Shown here: positions 16,001-24,219 of the stretch, piece after piece
Position numbering within the stretch: position 1 is the first letter of the stretch
Layout of the letters: the number at the start of each line of letters is the position of its first letter
Assembly: GCA_013813565.1 (NCBI GenBank)
Contig: JACCRK010000300.1
Span: 1 to 32,040, forward strand
DNA length: 32,040 nt
DNA from: Herpetosiphonaceae bacterium
GTDB taxonomy: Bacteria > Chloroflexota > Chloroflexia > Chloroflexales > Herpetosiphonaceae
Direction of reading: 5' to 3'
Program-made: the position numbers and the translations under genes
Notes under the pieces: generated by a model
What the model was told of the DNA's origin: nothing
The model's input: the letters and a program-made list of their open reading frames with translations, nothing else
The model's database searches: none

Positions 16001-16151
16001 TGTTATTTTCCTCAGTTTGCCCCTCCGTTGCAACGCGAATACAGGTTTTTTTGAGCAAAAACCCCCTGGTGTCAGCAAACTGTAACCTCATTGAGTTGTT
16101 CCGACAGGGGCGCTGGACTACCTTTAGGACAGGCACTTCAAGGAGCAGATT

Positions 16152-19100
16152 ATGGCTATTGCACCGTTTGATCGTCTTCTTCTTCCCCGCATTCGACAGG
16201 CGCAGCGGCAGCGCACGTATGCCCGTCATGTGATCGCGGAATGGGAAGCAAGTTTACCTGGGCGTTTGCTGCCCATGCTGGCAGCCCTCCCGCTGCCGAT
16301 CTATTCCCGTTCGCCCCGGCCCGACGCTGCTCAGGCCGGCACCCTGGGTGCAGCGCTGGCCCTCAGCCCACGGCTACGCCTGGTTGGCGGCGTTGGCAGC
16401 GGGCGATCGCTGGCAATTCAGCAGCTGGTGCTGGCCTGGGCACATGGAACGCAGACCCTGCCGGCGGTCTACCCGCTGATTCTCCATCTTCCCACCGCCG
16501 TGATCCAGCCCGATGAGGCGCTCCAGAGCTGCATCCGCGCGGCCGGGTTCGACAATGCCAAGCTGGTCGTCGAGCGTGGCCTGGCCTCGGGCCAGTGGTG
16601 CCTGATTCTGGATGACTGGGACGGGCTGGACAATCCCAACCGCGCAATCTGGAAAGAGTGGCTGCTGGATATCGCCGAGCGCTATCCGGCGCTGCCAGCG
16701 GTGATCACCACCGATGACGATGAGAGCCTGTGGCCCGACTTTGACACCTGGGCGATGGCACCGATTACGCCGGCGCTGCTGGAACAGTGGCTGCGCATTC
16801 TCCTGCCTGGTGAGGAGCCGACGCTGCTGCTGGGGCCGCTGACCAACGACGAGCGGGTGCGGCTGGTTGGCGAGCATCTGGCCGATCTGGTGGTGCTGGC
16901 CCAAACCTATGCCAACAGCGGCTTTCCGTCCAATCGCGGGCGTCTGTATGCGACAGCGCTGGACCGTATTCTGCGTCCGGTGGCCGGCGGCGATCTGCCG
17001 CGCACGCGCACGGCCCTGGCGGCGCTGGGCTATCACTGGATGACCCAGCCAACCGCGCCAACCGCCCCGGCCGCCCTGCGGCCAATTCTAGAGCATCTGA
17101 ATGGCTTGATTCTGCTTGAGCCAAACGGCCGAGTCCAGTTTAAAGTTCCGCTTTTTGCCATGTTCTGCGCCGCGCTGCATGTCGCCGCCAACCAGACCTG
17201 GGCCGAGTGCGATCCGGCGACTCCGCTGTGGAAAGCGACCATCCCCATCATCGCTGGCCTCATGACCGACCCCGAGGCGCTGTATGTGGCGGTGCGGGGC
17301 GCCGGCCGGCCCGATGCGCAGCGCACGCTGCTGCTGGGCGCCTGTCTCCGTGAGCATCACGTTCCCCTGCCAGGCTGGAGCACCGCAATTCTGGGGTCGC
17401 TGGCCCAGCTGGCGAAGGCCGAGCCCGGCCATGCGGCCGAGGTCTGGCGCTTGTTCGACAATATGCCCAATGTCGTGGCCGCGACAATTGCTGAGCAGCT
17501 GATGAGCGGCGCCAGCGGCGAGCGCTGGACGATCGCGTTTCTGCGTATTCTGCCCCCGCTGCTGGCCGCGCCGTATCTGCTGGATATTGTCGGCGATAGC
17601 CGTCTGCTGCGCTCGACCAGGCGCGTGGCGGCACTCCAGCTCCAGAGCATCAGCGAAAATGCCGTGGTGCAGCCACTGGCGCGGCTGGCTGAGCGCCCGC
17701 TGGATAACACCGGACGCATCTTAACTACCCAGCTCCTTGCGACAAGTGGCCCGGTTGGCCGCCGCTACATTGCCGACCTCATTCGTGCGGGCCGGATCAT
17801 GTTTCCCCGGCCTGACGATGGCACCGATGCCCGGGCGATTGTCACAACAGCGGCGGCCCTGCTGGCCGATCAGAGCCTGGATATGGCGGCCCATACGGCG
17901 GCCTCGGTGGCGCTGAACGGCTGCGTCAACGAGATTACCGCGCCCAGTCTGCTGAGCGCGTGTACTGCCGCCGCCGCACCCCTGCGCGAGGCCGCCCGCC
18001 GCGCCCTGCTGACCGGGGATCACTCGCTGGCCTTGCGGGCATTTGGCCGACTGGTGCTGGGCGATGATGTCCACTGGGCCGCCCGCTACGAGGCGCTGCA
18101 AACGCTGATGAGCCTGCCATCCGCCGGATCAAGTGCGCTGCTGGCCCGTTTGCTCAAGTCCGATATCCCGCTGGCGGCCCGGATTGAGGCCGCCCGAGCG
18201 CTGATGGGCCGCGATAGCGAAAGCGGGGAGCGCCTGGCGATGGTCATGCGAGACGAACAGGCCGCGCCCAGCCTGCGGGCGGCAATTGCCCTGCTTGGCA
18301 CTGGCACGCGTTCAACAGCCATGACCAGCATCTTGCTGAAGATCTGCTGTGAGCCAGCCCCGGCGCCGCTGCGGGCCAGCGTCGTTCGGGCGATGCAGAC
18401 CTGCCCCGCCGATGAAGTCTTGGCGATCCTGTCCGGCATTGTCGAGCACGAGCGCGATGATTTAGAGACGCTGGATGCCGCGATTGAAACCCTGGGCGCG
18501 ATCGGCGATGAAGGTGGGATCTGGGGGCTGCGCACAATTCTGCTGGGGCCGCTGACGGCCCAGCTCCACAGCGGCTGGCAGCAGCTCATCGCGCCCAGCG
18601 AAATAGATACGCCGCCGATCACCTGGAATATCAACGCGCTGCCGGTGTACTTTCAATGGCGCTGGGGTGTCGCCCTCTCCGCCGGCAACACCAGCGCCGA
18701 TCCGCCGACCAGCTTAAACGAGCTGGTGGCGCGCGAGGTTCAGGGTCTGCGGGGCCAGGCGGCGGCCGCGTTGAGCGCCATTGGCGGCACCGCCGCCAGG
18801 CAGGTGCTGCGCGAGGCCCTGCTTTCCAACAGCATCAACGATGGGTTTGGCCCAGCGCCAGTGGTCGCCGCCGAGCTAGCGCGCTTTGATGCCGGTCTGG
18901 ACCTGATCGAGACCCTCAACTCATCGGTTGCGCCGGCGATTCGCTGGGTGGCCGCCCACGCCTTGCAGAATGTGAATGCATCGTTCCCAACCTTACGTCA
19001 AGCGCTGCACGGAACGGAAGCCGATCTACAGTCACGCAGCGCGATGCTGCTGGCACTTGGCAACGATCCGCAGATTATCCCGATGCTGGAGACGATGATT

Positions 19101-20027
19101 GTCGATGATCACGCGCCGCTGCATCTGCGGGCCGATGCCGTGCGGGCCCTGGGCCAGATGGGGCTGCCCCACGTTGAGGGGCTGCTGCTGGCGCTGCTGG
19201 CCTCGGTTGGCCACGAGCCATCGCTGCAGATCGGCGCGCTGGATATTCTCCAGCCACCGCTGAGCCTGACAACCCTCACGGCGGTGCGCCAGATCCTGCG
19301 CGATCCACGGCCGCCAGTTGATGTGGCGGCGGCGGCGCTGCGCTGTCTGGTACGGGCGGGCGATAGCGAGTCGCTGGCGCTGTTCCTGCGCTATGCCCAG
19401 CACGATAGCCCGACCCTGGCCGTCCCAGCCATTGATGGCCTAAGCCTGCTGCACGACGGCACCGCTACGGCGCTGCTCAGCCGGCTGGCCCACACCAGCG
19501 GCAAAAGCACGCGCATTCGGCTGCACGCCACCGGCGCACTGCTCAAAATCGAGGGCAATCTGCACCTGCCGCTGGTGCGCCAGCTGGTGGAGACTGGCTC
19601 GATCAGCACCCGGCTGCTGGCCCTGGATATTCTGCTCGACGCGCTGCCCGACCCGACCACCCTGATCGAATACCTGGAGCCGTCCACGCCAACCGCGCTC
19701 CGTCTGCGCCTGGCGAACGCGCTGGCGGCCCACGGTGGCCCCGAGGCGCTGGCTGAGCTGCTCCATATGCTCGAAGAGCCAACCGAGAGCCTGGCCCTGC
19801 GCTGTCTGGCAACCGAAACGCTGTGTGTGGCGCACTACAGCGCGGTGCTCCCGCTGATTGAAACCATCGCCCGTGACGAAGAAACCCTGCTGCCACTCCG
19901 CCGCCGGGCGATCAGCGGGCTACGCCACTGGCGCAATGAACCGACAACCCTGCTGGCCTTAAGTGCGCTCGCTGATGATCCGACGCCATATATCCGTTCG
20001 TGGGCGTTGCAGTCCTTGCTCTCCTGA
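16152..20027 (+). CDS. NACHT-like STAND NTPase with long HEAT-repeat C terminus
   Basis: A 1291-aa cytoplasmic-looking protein. Start: AAGGAG lies six bases ahead of the ATG. Residues about 1-70 are a helical leader. The P-loop region LVGGVGSGRSLA (77-88) matches a Walker A except that the invariant Lys is Arg85. The Walker B is CLILDDWDGL at 150-159. PAVITTDDD near 195 is at the sensor-1 position, and a winged-helix-like segment follows to about 330. From about 480 to the end the protein is an array of HEAT-type repeats (for example RYEALQTLMSLP, LRADAVRALGQMGLPHVEGLL, RSWALQSLLS). STAND NTPases act as ligand-triggered switches in signalling and antiphage defence. No effector domain (nuclease, TIR, protease) is visible, so output may go through the co-transcribed regulator 19 nt downstream. 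Confidence 0.85.
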   Translation: MAIAPFDRLLLPRIRQAQRQRTYARHVIAEWEASLPGRLLPMLAALPLPIYSRSPRPDAAQAGTLGAALALSPRLRLVGGVGSGRSLAIQQLVLAWAHGTQTLPAVYPLILHLPTAVIQPDEALQSCIRAAGFDNAKLVVERGLASGQWCLILDDWDGLDNPNRAIWKEWLLDIAERYPALPAVITTDDDESLWPDFDTWAMAPITPALLEQWLRILLPGEEPTLLLGPLTNDERVRLVGEHLADLVVLAQTYANSGFPSNRGRLYATALDRILRPVAGGDLPRTRTALAALGYHWMTQPTAPTAPAALRPILEHLNGLILLEPNGRVQFKVPLFAMFCAALHVAANQTWAECDPATPLWKATIPIIAGLMTDPEALYVAVRGAGRPDAQRTLLLGACLREHHVPLPGWSTAILGSLAQLAKAEPGHAAEVWRLFDNMPNVVAATIAEQLMSGASGERWTIAFLRILPPLLAAPYLLDIVGDSRLLRSTRRVAALQLQSISENAVVQPLARLAERPLDNTGRILTTQLLATSGPVGRRYIADLIRAGRIMFPRPDDGTDARAIVTTAAALLADQSLDMAAHTAASVALNGCVNEITAPSLLSACTAAAAPLREAARRALLTGDHSLALRAFGRLVLGDDVHWAARYEALQTLMSLPSAGSSALLARLLKSDIPLAARIEAARALMGRDSESGERLAMVMRDEQAAPSLRAAIALLGTGTRSTAMTSILLKICCEPAPAPLRASVVRAMQTCPADEVLAILSGIVEHERDDLETLDAAIETLGAIGDEGGIWGLRTILLGPLTAQLHSGWQQLIAPSEIDTPPITWNINALPVYFQWRWGVALSAGNTSADPPTSLNELVAREVQGLRGQAAAALSAIGGTAARQVLREALLSNSINDGFGPAPVVAAELARFDAGLDLIETLNSSVAPAIRWVAAHALQNVNASFPTLRQALHGTEADLQSRSAMLLALGNDPQIIPMLETMIVDDHAPLHLRADAVRALGQMGLPHVEGLLLALLASVGHEPSLQIGALDILQPPLSLTTLTAVRQILRDPRPPVDVAAAALRCLVRAGDSESLALFLRYAQHDSPTLAVPAIDGLSLLHDGTATALLSRLAHTSGKSTRIRLHATGALLKIEGNLHLPLVRQLVETGSISTRLLALDILLDALPDPTTLIEYLEPSTPTALRLRLANALAAHGGPEALAELLHMLEEPTESLALRCLATETLCVAHYSAVLPLIETIARDEETLLPLRRRAISGLRHWRNEPTTLLALSALADDPTPYIRSWALQSLLS

Positions 20028-20046
20028 ACAGGGCTGGGGAGGAATT

Positions 20047-20838
20047 ATGGACACAACTATCGCAACCAGACCGGTAGTCCTGGTCGTAGAGGACGAACCA
20101 GCGATTGCCCGCCTGCTTGAGTTCCAACTGCGCGAGGCTGGCTGGGAGCCGGTCATCGCCCCTGACGGTTTGACGGCCCTGCGGCTGTGGAGCGATCTCG
20201 CCCCGACGCTGGTGCTGCTTGATGTGATGCTGCCTGACCTGAGCGGCTGGGAGATCTGTGCCGCTCTGCGCAGTGAAAGCAATGTGCCAATCATTATGCT
20301 GACCGCCAAAGCCTCGGACTGTGATGTTGTCCACGGGCTCAATCTGGGCGCTGACGACTATCTGGCCAAGCCGTTTAGCAACGCTCAGCTGCTGGCCAGA
20401 ATTGCGGCGGTGCTGCGCCGGGCGCACCTCAGCCCTAAGCTAGCCCTTGATGTCACGCCGCTCCAGCCGCATGCCGATCCGCCGCTGACCATACCAGCGA
20501 CCGACCAGGAGCCGTCGCAGTCCGGGGCGCTGCTGCTTCGTGAGGCGCGCCAGATCGCTGGCATGTCGTTGTATGCCGTTGAGCGGCAGCTGGGGATTCG
20601 CTGGGACTATGTACAGGCGCTTGAGCAGGGCACATTCAGCGCTATTCCCCGCCCGCTGCTCAAAAATACGATGCTGCGCTACTGCGAGTTTCTCAATGTC
20701 GATGCCCGTCCGGTGTTTGCCCAGGCGCAGCGCATGCTGCTGGCCCACCCAGAAACCCGCCGCAGCATCCGGCCCTCGATGCTGATCCTCAGCGCGACGA
20801 TTATTCTGCTGATTATTTTGCCGTTTTTCTTCCGCTAG
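20047..20838 (+). CDS. Membrane-anchored response regulator: receiver - RodZ-type HTH - transmembrane tail
   Basis: GGGAGG precedes the ATG at 20047 (263 aa); the frame is open further upstream but overlaps the NTPase gene. Residues 8-125 are a complete receiver domain: E15-D16, phosphoacceptor D59 in LLDVMLPD, T86, K108 in DDYLAKPF. A linker rich in Pro and Asp follows. Residues 158-230 match the RodZ/HTH_25 domain (LLREARQIAGMSLYAVERQL, WDYVQALEQGTFSAIPRP, LRYCEFLNV). Residues 243-262 are one hydrophobic helix, and the chain ends one residue after it. In RodZ this HTH binds MreB and precedes a membrane span and a periplasmic domain; here the periplasmic part is missing. The protein may tether a phosphorylation switch at the inner membrane. 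It is co-transcribed with the NACHT-HEAT gene. Confidence 0.9.
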   Translation: MDTTIATRPVVLVVEDEPAIARLLEFQLREAGWEPVIAPDGLTALRLWSDLAPTLVLLDVMLPDLSGWEICAALRSESNVPIIMLTAKASDCDVVHGLNLGADDYLAKPFSNAQLLARIAAVLRRAHLSPKLALDVTPLQPHADPPLTIPATDQEPSQSGALLLREARQIAGMSLYAVERQLGIRWDYVQALEQGTFSAIPRPLLKNTMLRYCEFLNVDARPVFAQAQRMLLAHPETRRSIRPSMLILSATIILLIILPFFFR

Positions 20839-20876
20839 CCAGGCTTCTGCCCCGCCTGCAACGCACTTTTTAAAGC

Positions 20877-20921
20877 GCATCCGCCCCCAGGATTTAATCT
20901 TCCTGGGGGCGGATGCAGTTT
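20877..20921. terminator. Strong stem-loop between convergent genes
   Basis: A perfect 16-bp stem (20877-20892 with 20901-20916) and an 8-nt loop lie 39 nt after the response-regulator stop, followed on the plus strand by AGTTTTA. On the minus strand an interrupted T-run follows, so it probably serves both directions. Confidence 0.85.
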
Positions 20922-20981
20922 TAGACGAGCGGTTGCAATCAACGAATTACAGCAATCGAGTGGGCTACTCCCGATCCCCGT

Positions 20982-21920
20982 TTACGGCACCGGCACGCTG
21001 GAGACGCTAAAAGGCAGCTCGGGCGTTGTGCCTGGCGCACGCTTGTCGAACTGCGAGTTGACCACCAGCATGCGCCCCGCGCCAATCGCGATGGTTGTCG
21101 GGTACTTGAAACGCTCATCGGTGGTGCTGGAGATCACGGTGCCGCTGGAGAGATCGTTGCTCAGCGCAATCTTGACGATCAGCTCCTGCCGATTGCGGGC
21201 CACGTACAACGTCCGGCCCTTGAGCAAGATCCCATCACCATTGGCCACCGTCTCACCGCCAAGGTTAATCTCGCTGACCACTTTGGTGGCGATGTCGATC
21301 CGAAACAGTTTGCCGGTGTTGGACTGGACCACCACCAGGTACTGGCCATTGTTGACGGCGGCGATCCCGTTGACGTTGAAGCCAGCCTGGTACACCAGCG
21401 CGGTACCGGTGAAATCGATAAAGGTCTCCAGGGTCCAGCCGCCCGCCCCATTCTGGGCGACTTTATAGATCAACGGGTTGACCGAGTCGGTCACGTAGGC
21501 CGCGCCATCGGCGCCAATCGCCACATCGTTCAGGAACGTGGGAGATTTGCCGATATTGAACGAGCGAATCAGCCCGCCAGTGGCGGTATTGTAGATAAAG
21601 ATCATGCCGGTTGCGCCGCCGGCAACAAACAGCCGGCCCCGATCATCGACCTTGAGACCAACTGCGGTAGTCCGGCCATCGGCGCCGCCGGGTAGAAAGA
21701 TCTCGGCAGTATCCTCACGGGTGCTGCCCCGAAAAATAGTGCCGTCGGTGGTGCTGCTCACGTAGAAGTAGCTCGTGCCACGCTGAAAGGCGATCCCCTC
21801 GGGAAACACCTGATCGCCCGGCAGGGCATACTCGATTGGCCGTTGCACCGCCTGAGCCGGCTGGCCTGCGGCCAAGATACTCAGCCCAAACACCATCATC
21901 ACCATCGCCACTCGTTTCAT
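20982..21920 (-). CDS. Secreted beta-propeller protein (SMP-30/NHL-like)
   Basis: The ATG at 21920 has AAGGAGGT upstream; a TTG five codons earlier overlaps that site. The 312-aa product starts with a typical signal peptide (basic MKRV, hydrophobic core, AxA cut near residue 24). The rest shows repeated four-strand propeller blades such as PEGIAFQRGTSYFYVSS, GLKVDDRGRLFVAGG, DVAIGADGAAYVTDS and GIAAVNNGQYLVVVQ. This suggests an SMP-30/gluconolactonase-like or NHL-type six-bladed propeller in the extracytoplasmic space. Enzymatic activity is uncertain; it may only bind ligands. The gene is monocistronic. Confidence 0.85.
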   Translation of the reverse strand: MKRVAMVMMVFGLSILAAGQPAQAVQRPIEYALPGDQVFPEGIAFQRGTSYFYVSSTTDGTIFRGSTREDTAEIFLPGGADGRTTAVGLKVDDRGRLFVAGGATGMIFIYNTATGGLIRSFNIGKSPTFLNDVAIGADGAAYVTDSVNPLIYKVAQNGAGGWTLETFIDFTGTALVYQAGFNVNGIAAVNNGQYLVVVQSNTGKLFRIDIATKVVSEINLGGETVANGDGILLKGRTLYVARNRQELIVKIALSNDLSSGTVISSTTDERFKYPTTIAIGAGRMLVVNSQFDKRAPGTTPELPFSVSSVPVP

Positions 21921-22030
21921 GGAAACCTCCTTCAATTTGTGTTAGACGTTGTACGGGCACAAGCTATGCCGTGGATGGCAGGCATGTGCGCTGATCGGCC
22001 AGAATTTGGCTATGCGCTTTAGGCAATGTT

Positions 22031-22039
22031 TGGTACAAT
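22031..22039 (+). promoter_or_regulatory. Extended -10 element (TGGTACAAT)
   Basis: A TGn-TACAAT element lies 40 nt before the ATG of the FAD oxidoreductase gene. No good -35 hexamer is present at the expected distance, which is common for extended -10 promoters. Confidence 0.4.
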
Positions 22040-22079
22040 GGCGCCACAGCGTAGCAGCCACACAAGGAGACCGATAGAT

Positions 22080-23237
22080 ATGCCTGAGTCAGCACGGATT
22101 GTTATAGTCGGGGCGGGCATTATTGGGGCCTCGATTGCCTATCACCTGGCCAGCCGAGGCTGTACCGATATCGTTATTTTGGAAAAAGAGCCGGTTGAAA
22201 TCAGCGGCTCCACCGCTCGCTCCGCCGCCGGGGTGCGCCATCAATTTTCCTCGCGGACCAATATTTTATTGTCCCAATATAGTATCGAACGCTTCAAACG
22301 CTTCACTGAAGAAGTCGGTGGCTACGCCGAGCTGCATCAGGATGGCTATCTCTTCTTATTTAACGATGCCGCCCAGTGGGCCAGCTACCAGGACGTTATC
22401 GCCCAGCAGCGGGAGCTGAATGTGCCGGTTCAGGTGCTGACGCCACCTGAGGCCGCCAGATTTGTGCCGGAGATGAATATCAGCGACCTGGTTGGGGCAA
22501 CCTACTGCGCCGAGGACGGTTTTGTCGACCCGCACGGCGTGGCGATGGGCTACCTCAATCGGGCTCGTGAGCTTGGGGTTCAGCTGCTGCGTGAGGCGCC
22601 TGCCACCGGATTTGTCATTGCTGACGGTCAGGTGCGGGCGGTCGAGACGCCGCAGGGGACGATCGCCTGCGAGATTGCCGTCAACGCGGCTGGGCCGTAT
22701 GCCGGTGATGTCGGCAACCTGGCCGGGCTAGAGGTGCCGATCAAGCCCTATCGGCGCAATATCTATGTCACCGAGCCATTTCCCACCATTCCCCGCTCAA
22801 TCCCGCTGACGGTCGACGTTGGCACCGGCGCCTACATGCGCAAGGAGCACGAGAGCCTGCTGATTGGACTTAGCCGCCCCGATGAGCCGTCGTCACATTC
22901 TATTGTGGTCGACTGGGACTGGCTGGATACGGTGCTGGAGGCCGTGCTCAACCGCTTCCCAATTTTAGAGCGGGCCGGACTCTCCGAGCGCCAGTCCTGG
23001 GCGGGATCCTACGAGATCACCCCCGACCACCTGCCGATTCTGGGCCGGATGCCCGGCCTGACCAACTGGGTCAACGCGGCCGGCTTCAGTGGTCACGGGG
23101 TTATGCACGCTCCAGCGACAGGCTTGCTGATCGCCGAGGAGATCCTCGATGGTCGGGCGCAGACCATCAATATCGATGAGCTACGCATCGAGCGCTTCAC
23201 CACTGGCGCCCTTCACGGCGAAAGAAACGTCATTTAA
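22080..23237 (+). CDS. FAD-dependent oxidoreductase (DAO family, sarcosine oxidase beta/glycine oxidase-like)
   Basis: The start ATG at 22080 follows AAGGAG at 9-nt spacing, giving 385 aa. The FAD-binding Rossmann motif IVIVGAGIIGASIAYHL is at 7-23 with E35 closing the ADP site. STARSAAGVRHQF at about 43-56 matches the flavin-proximal loop of this family. VNAAGPYAGDV lies mid-protein and ITPDHLPILG...GFSGHGVMHAP near the C terminus holds the second FAD-contacting segment. Such enzymes oxidise secondary amines or amino acids (sarcosine, glycine, proline). The substrate cannot be chosen here, as no partner subunits or folate genes lie nearby. The STAND operon begins 91 nt downstream with no terminator between, so readthrough is possible. 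Confidence 0.88.
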   Translation: MPESARIVIVGAGIIGASIAYHLASRGCTDIVILEKEPVEISGSTARSAAGVRHQFSSRTNILLSQYSIERFKRFTEEVGGYAELHQDGYLFLFNDAAQWASYQDVIAQQRELNVPVQVLTPPEAARFVPEMNISDLVGATYCAEDGFVDPHGVAMGYLNRARELGVQLLREAPATGFVIADGQVRAVETPQGTIACEIAVNAAGPYAGDVGNLAGLEVPIKPYRRNIYVTEPFPTIPRSIPLTVDVGTGAYMRKEHESLLIGLSRPDEPSSHSIVVDWDWLDTVLEAVLNRFPILERAGLSERQSWAGSYEITPDHLPILGRMPGLTNWVNAAGFSGHGVMHAPATGLLIAEEILDGRAQTINIDELRIERFTTGALHGERNVI

Positions 23238-23328
23238 AAGTCAGAGCTCACCGATCGAATTGTTGCAGGCCCGCTACCCGGCCGCTTGCGCTTTGATCGC
23301 TGGGTTTTGATTTTCTGCCAGGTACTGT

Positions 23329-24219
23329 ATGTCAAATATTGTCAAGCTGTTTGTCAATCGAGAGAAACAGACTGCTGGCTTCATCAAAATGATGGAGGGC
23401 GGTACACCCAAGCGGGTCATGATTATTGAGGCGGGCGGTGGCCTGGGCAAGTCATGGGCGATCGAATACATGCGTGAGGAATGTCAGCGCCGCAAAGTGC
23501 CCAATGTCGAGGTCGATTTTGCCGATGGGGTGATCTACGATTTCCTGGCGGTGCTCCGGCGCGCCCGCGACAGCTTTGGCGCCTCGGCATTTAATGCCTT
23601 CACCCAGACGATCAATCAAGTCACCCAGCCGACCCTGCGCATTGAAAACGTCGGCAGCTCATCCAGCAACATCACCCTGGGCGAAGCCAACAATCTGGCC
23701 GGGGCCAATGTGACAGTTGGCGATGTGGCCGGCGGCAACATCATTAAGGATAACTCGTTTGTGATCAACGCCGATAGCGCGGTAGTCCGTCAGGCGCTGC
23801 AGGATCGGCTGACCGTCGCTTTCTTCGAGTGTCTGGAGCAGCTGACGGCGCAGGGCCCGGTCTGCTTTTTCTTCGATACCTACGATAAAGTCACCATCGA
23901 GGCCGAAAGCTGGCTGCTCACCCAGCTGCTGCCTCGGCTTCGCGAGCGACAGCTAACCAATGTGGTGGTGGTGATTGCTGGGCGCAGCGCCCCCAAGCTC
24001 GACAACGCCTGGGACAGCATTATCGCCCGCACCGGGCTGGATCTCTTCAAGGTGGAGCACGCCACCGAATACCTGGTGCAGCGCTGTGGACTCAAGGATG
24101 AGGCCAGCGTGATCAATGCACTTTTTCAGGCCAGCACCGGCCTGCCGCAGCTCCTGGCCATGTTGGCCGAAAATATTTTGCGCTCCCAAGATACCGGAGG
24201 CCAAGATGATTGGCTCTGA
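23329..24219 (+). CDS. Small P-loop STAND-type NTPase (partner of the next gene)
   Basis: A 296-aa protein that is essentially an NTPase core. After FVNREKQT (a typical STAND lead-in) comes Walker A EAGGGLGKSWA (34-44, Lys41), Walker B CFFFDTYDK (179-187, Asp183) and a sensor-1 strand VVVVIAGRSAP with Arg219. STGLPQLLAMLAENI (269-283) matches the GLP motif at the end of the nucleotide-binding domain. Between Walker A and B, residues 104-148 are a Gly/Asn/Ser-rich insertion (NITLGEANNL, NVTVGDVAGGNII). No winged helix or repeat arm follows in this chain. Those parts occur in the next gene, whose start overlaps this one by 14 nt in another frame. The ribosome site is weak (AGG). Confidence 0.85.
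   Translation: MSNIVKLFVNREKQTAGFIKMMEGGTPKRVMIIEAGGGLGKSWAIEYMREECQRRKVPNVEVDFADGVIYDFLAVLRRARDSFGASAFNAFTQTINQVTQPTLRIENVGSSSSNITLGEANNLAGANVTVGDVAGGNIIKDNSFVINADSAVVRQALQDRLTVAFFECLEQLTAQGPVCFFFDTYDKVTIEAESWLLTQLLPRLRERQLTNVVVVIAGRSAPKLDNAWDSIIARTGLDLFKVEHATEYLVQRCGLKDEASVINALFQASTGLPQLLAMLAENILRSQDTGGQDDWL

Noticed and set aside
16043-16069. A T-run hairpin upstream of the NACHT-HEAT gene (CAGG-T7-GAGC-A5-CCCCCTG)
   Set aside because: The stem is mostly A-T with mismatched ends and no gene ends just before it, so it was not called a terminator.
24116-24219. A frameshift joining the small NTPase to the zinc-ribbon protein
   Set aside because: The second gene has a good GGAGG-CCAAG-ATG start and opens with a zinc ribbon, which usually sits at a true N terminus. 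No slippery run of bases is seen in the overlap.
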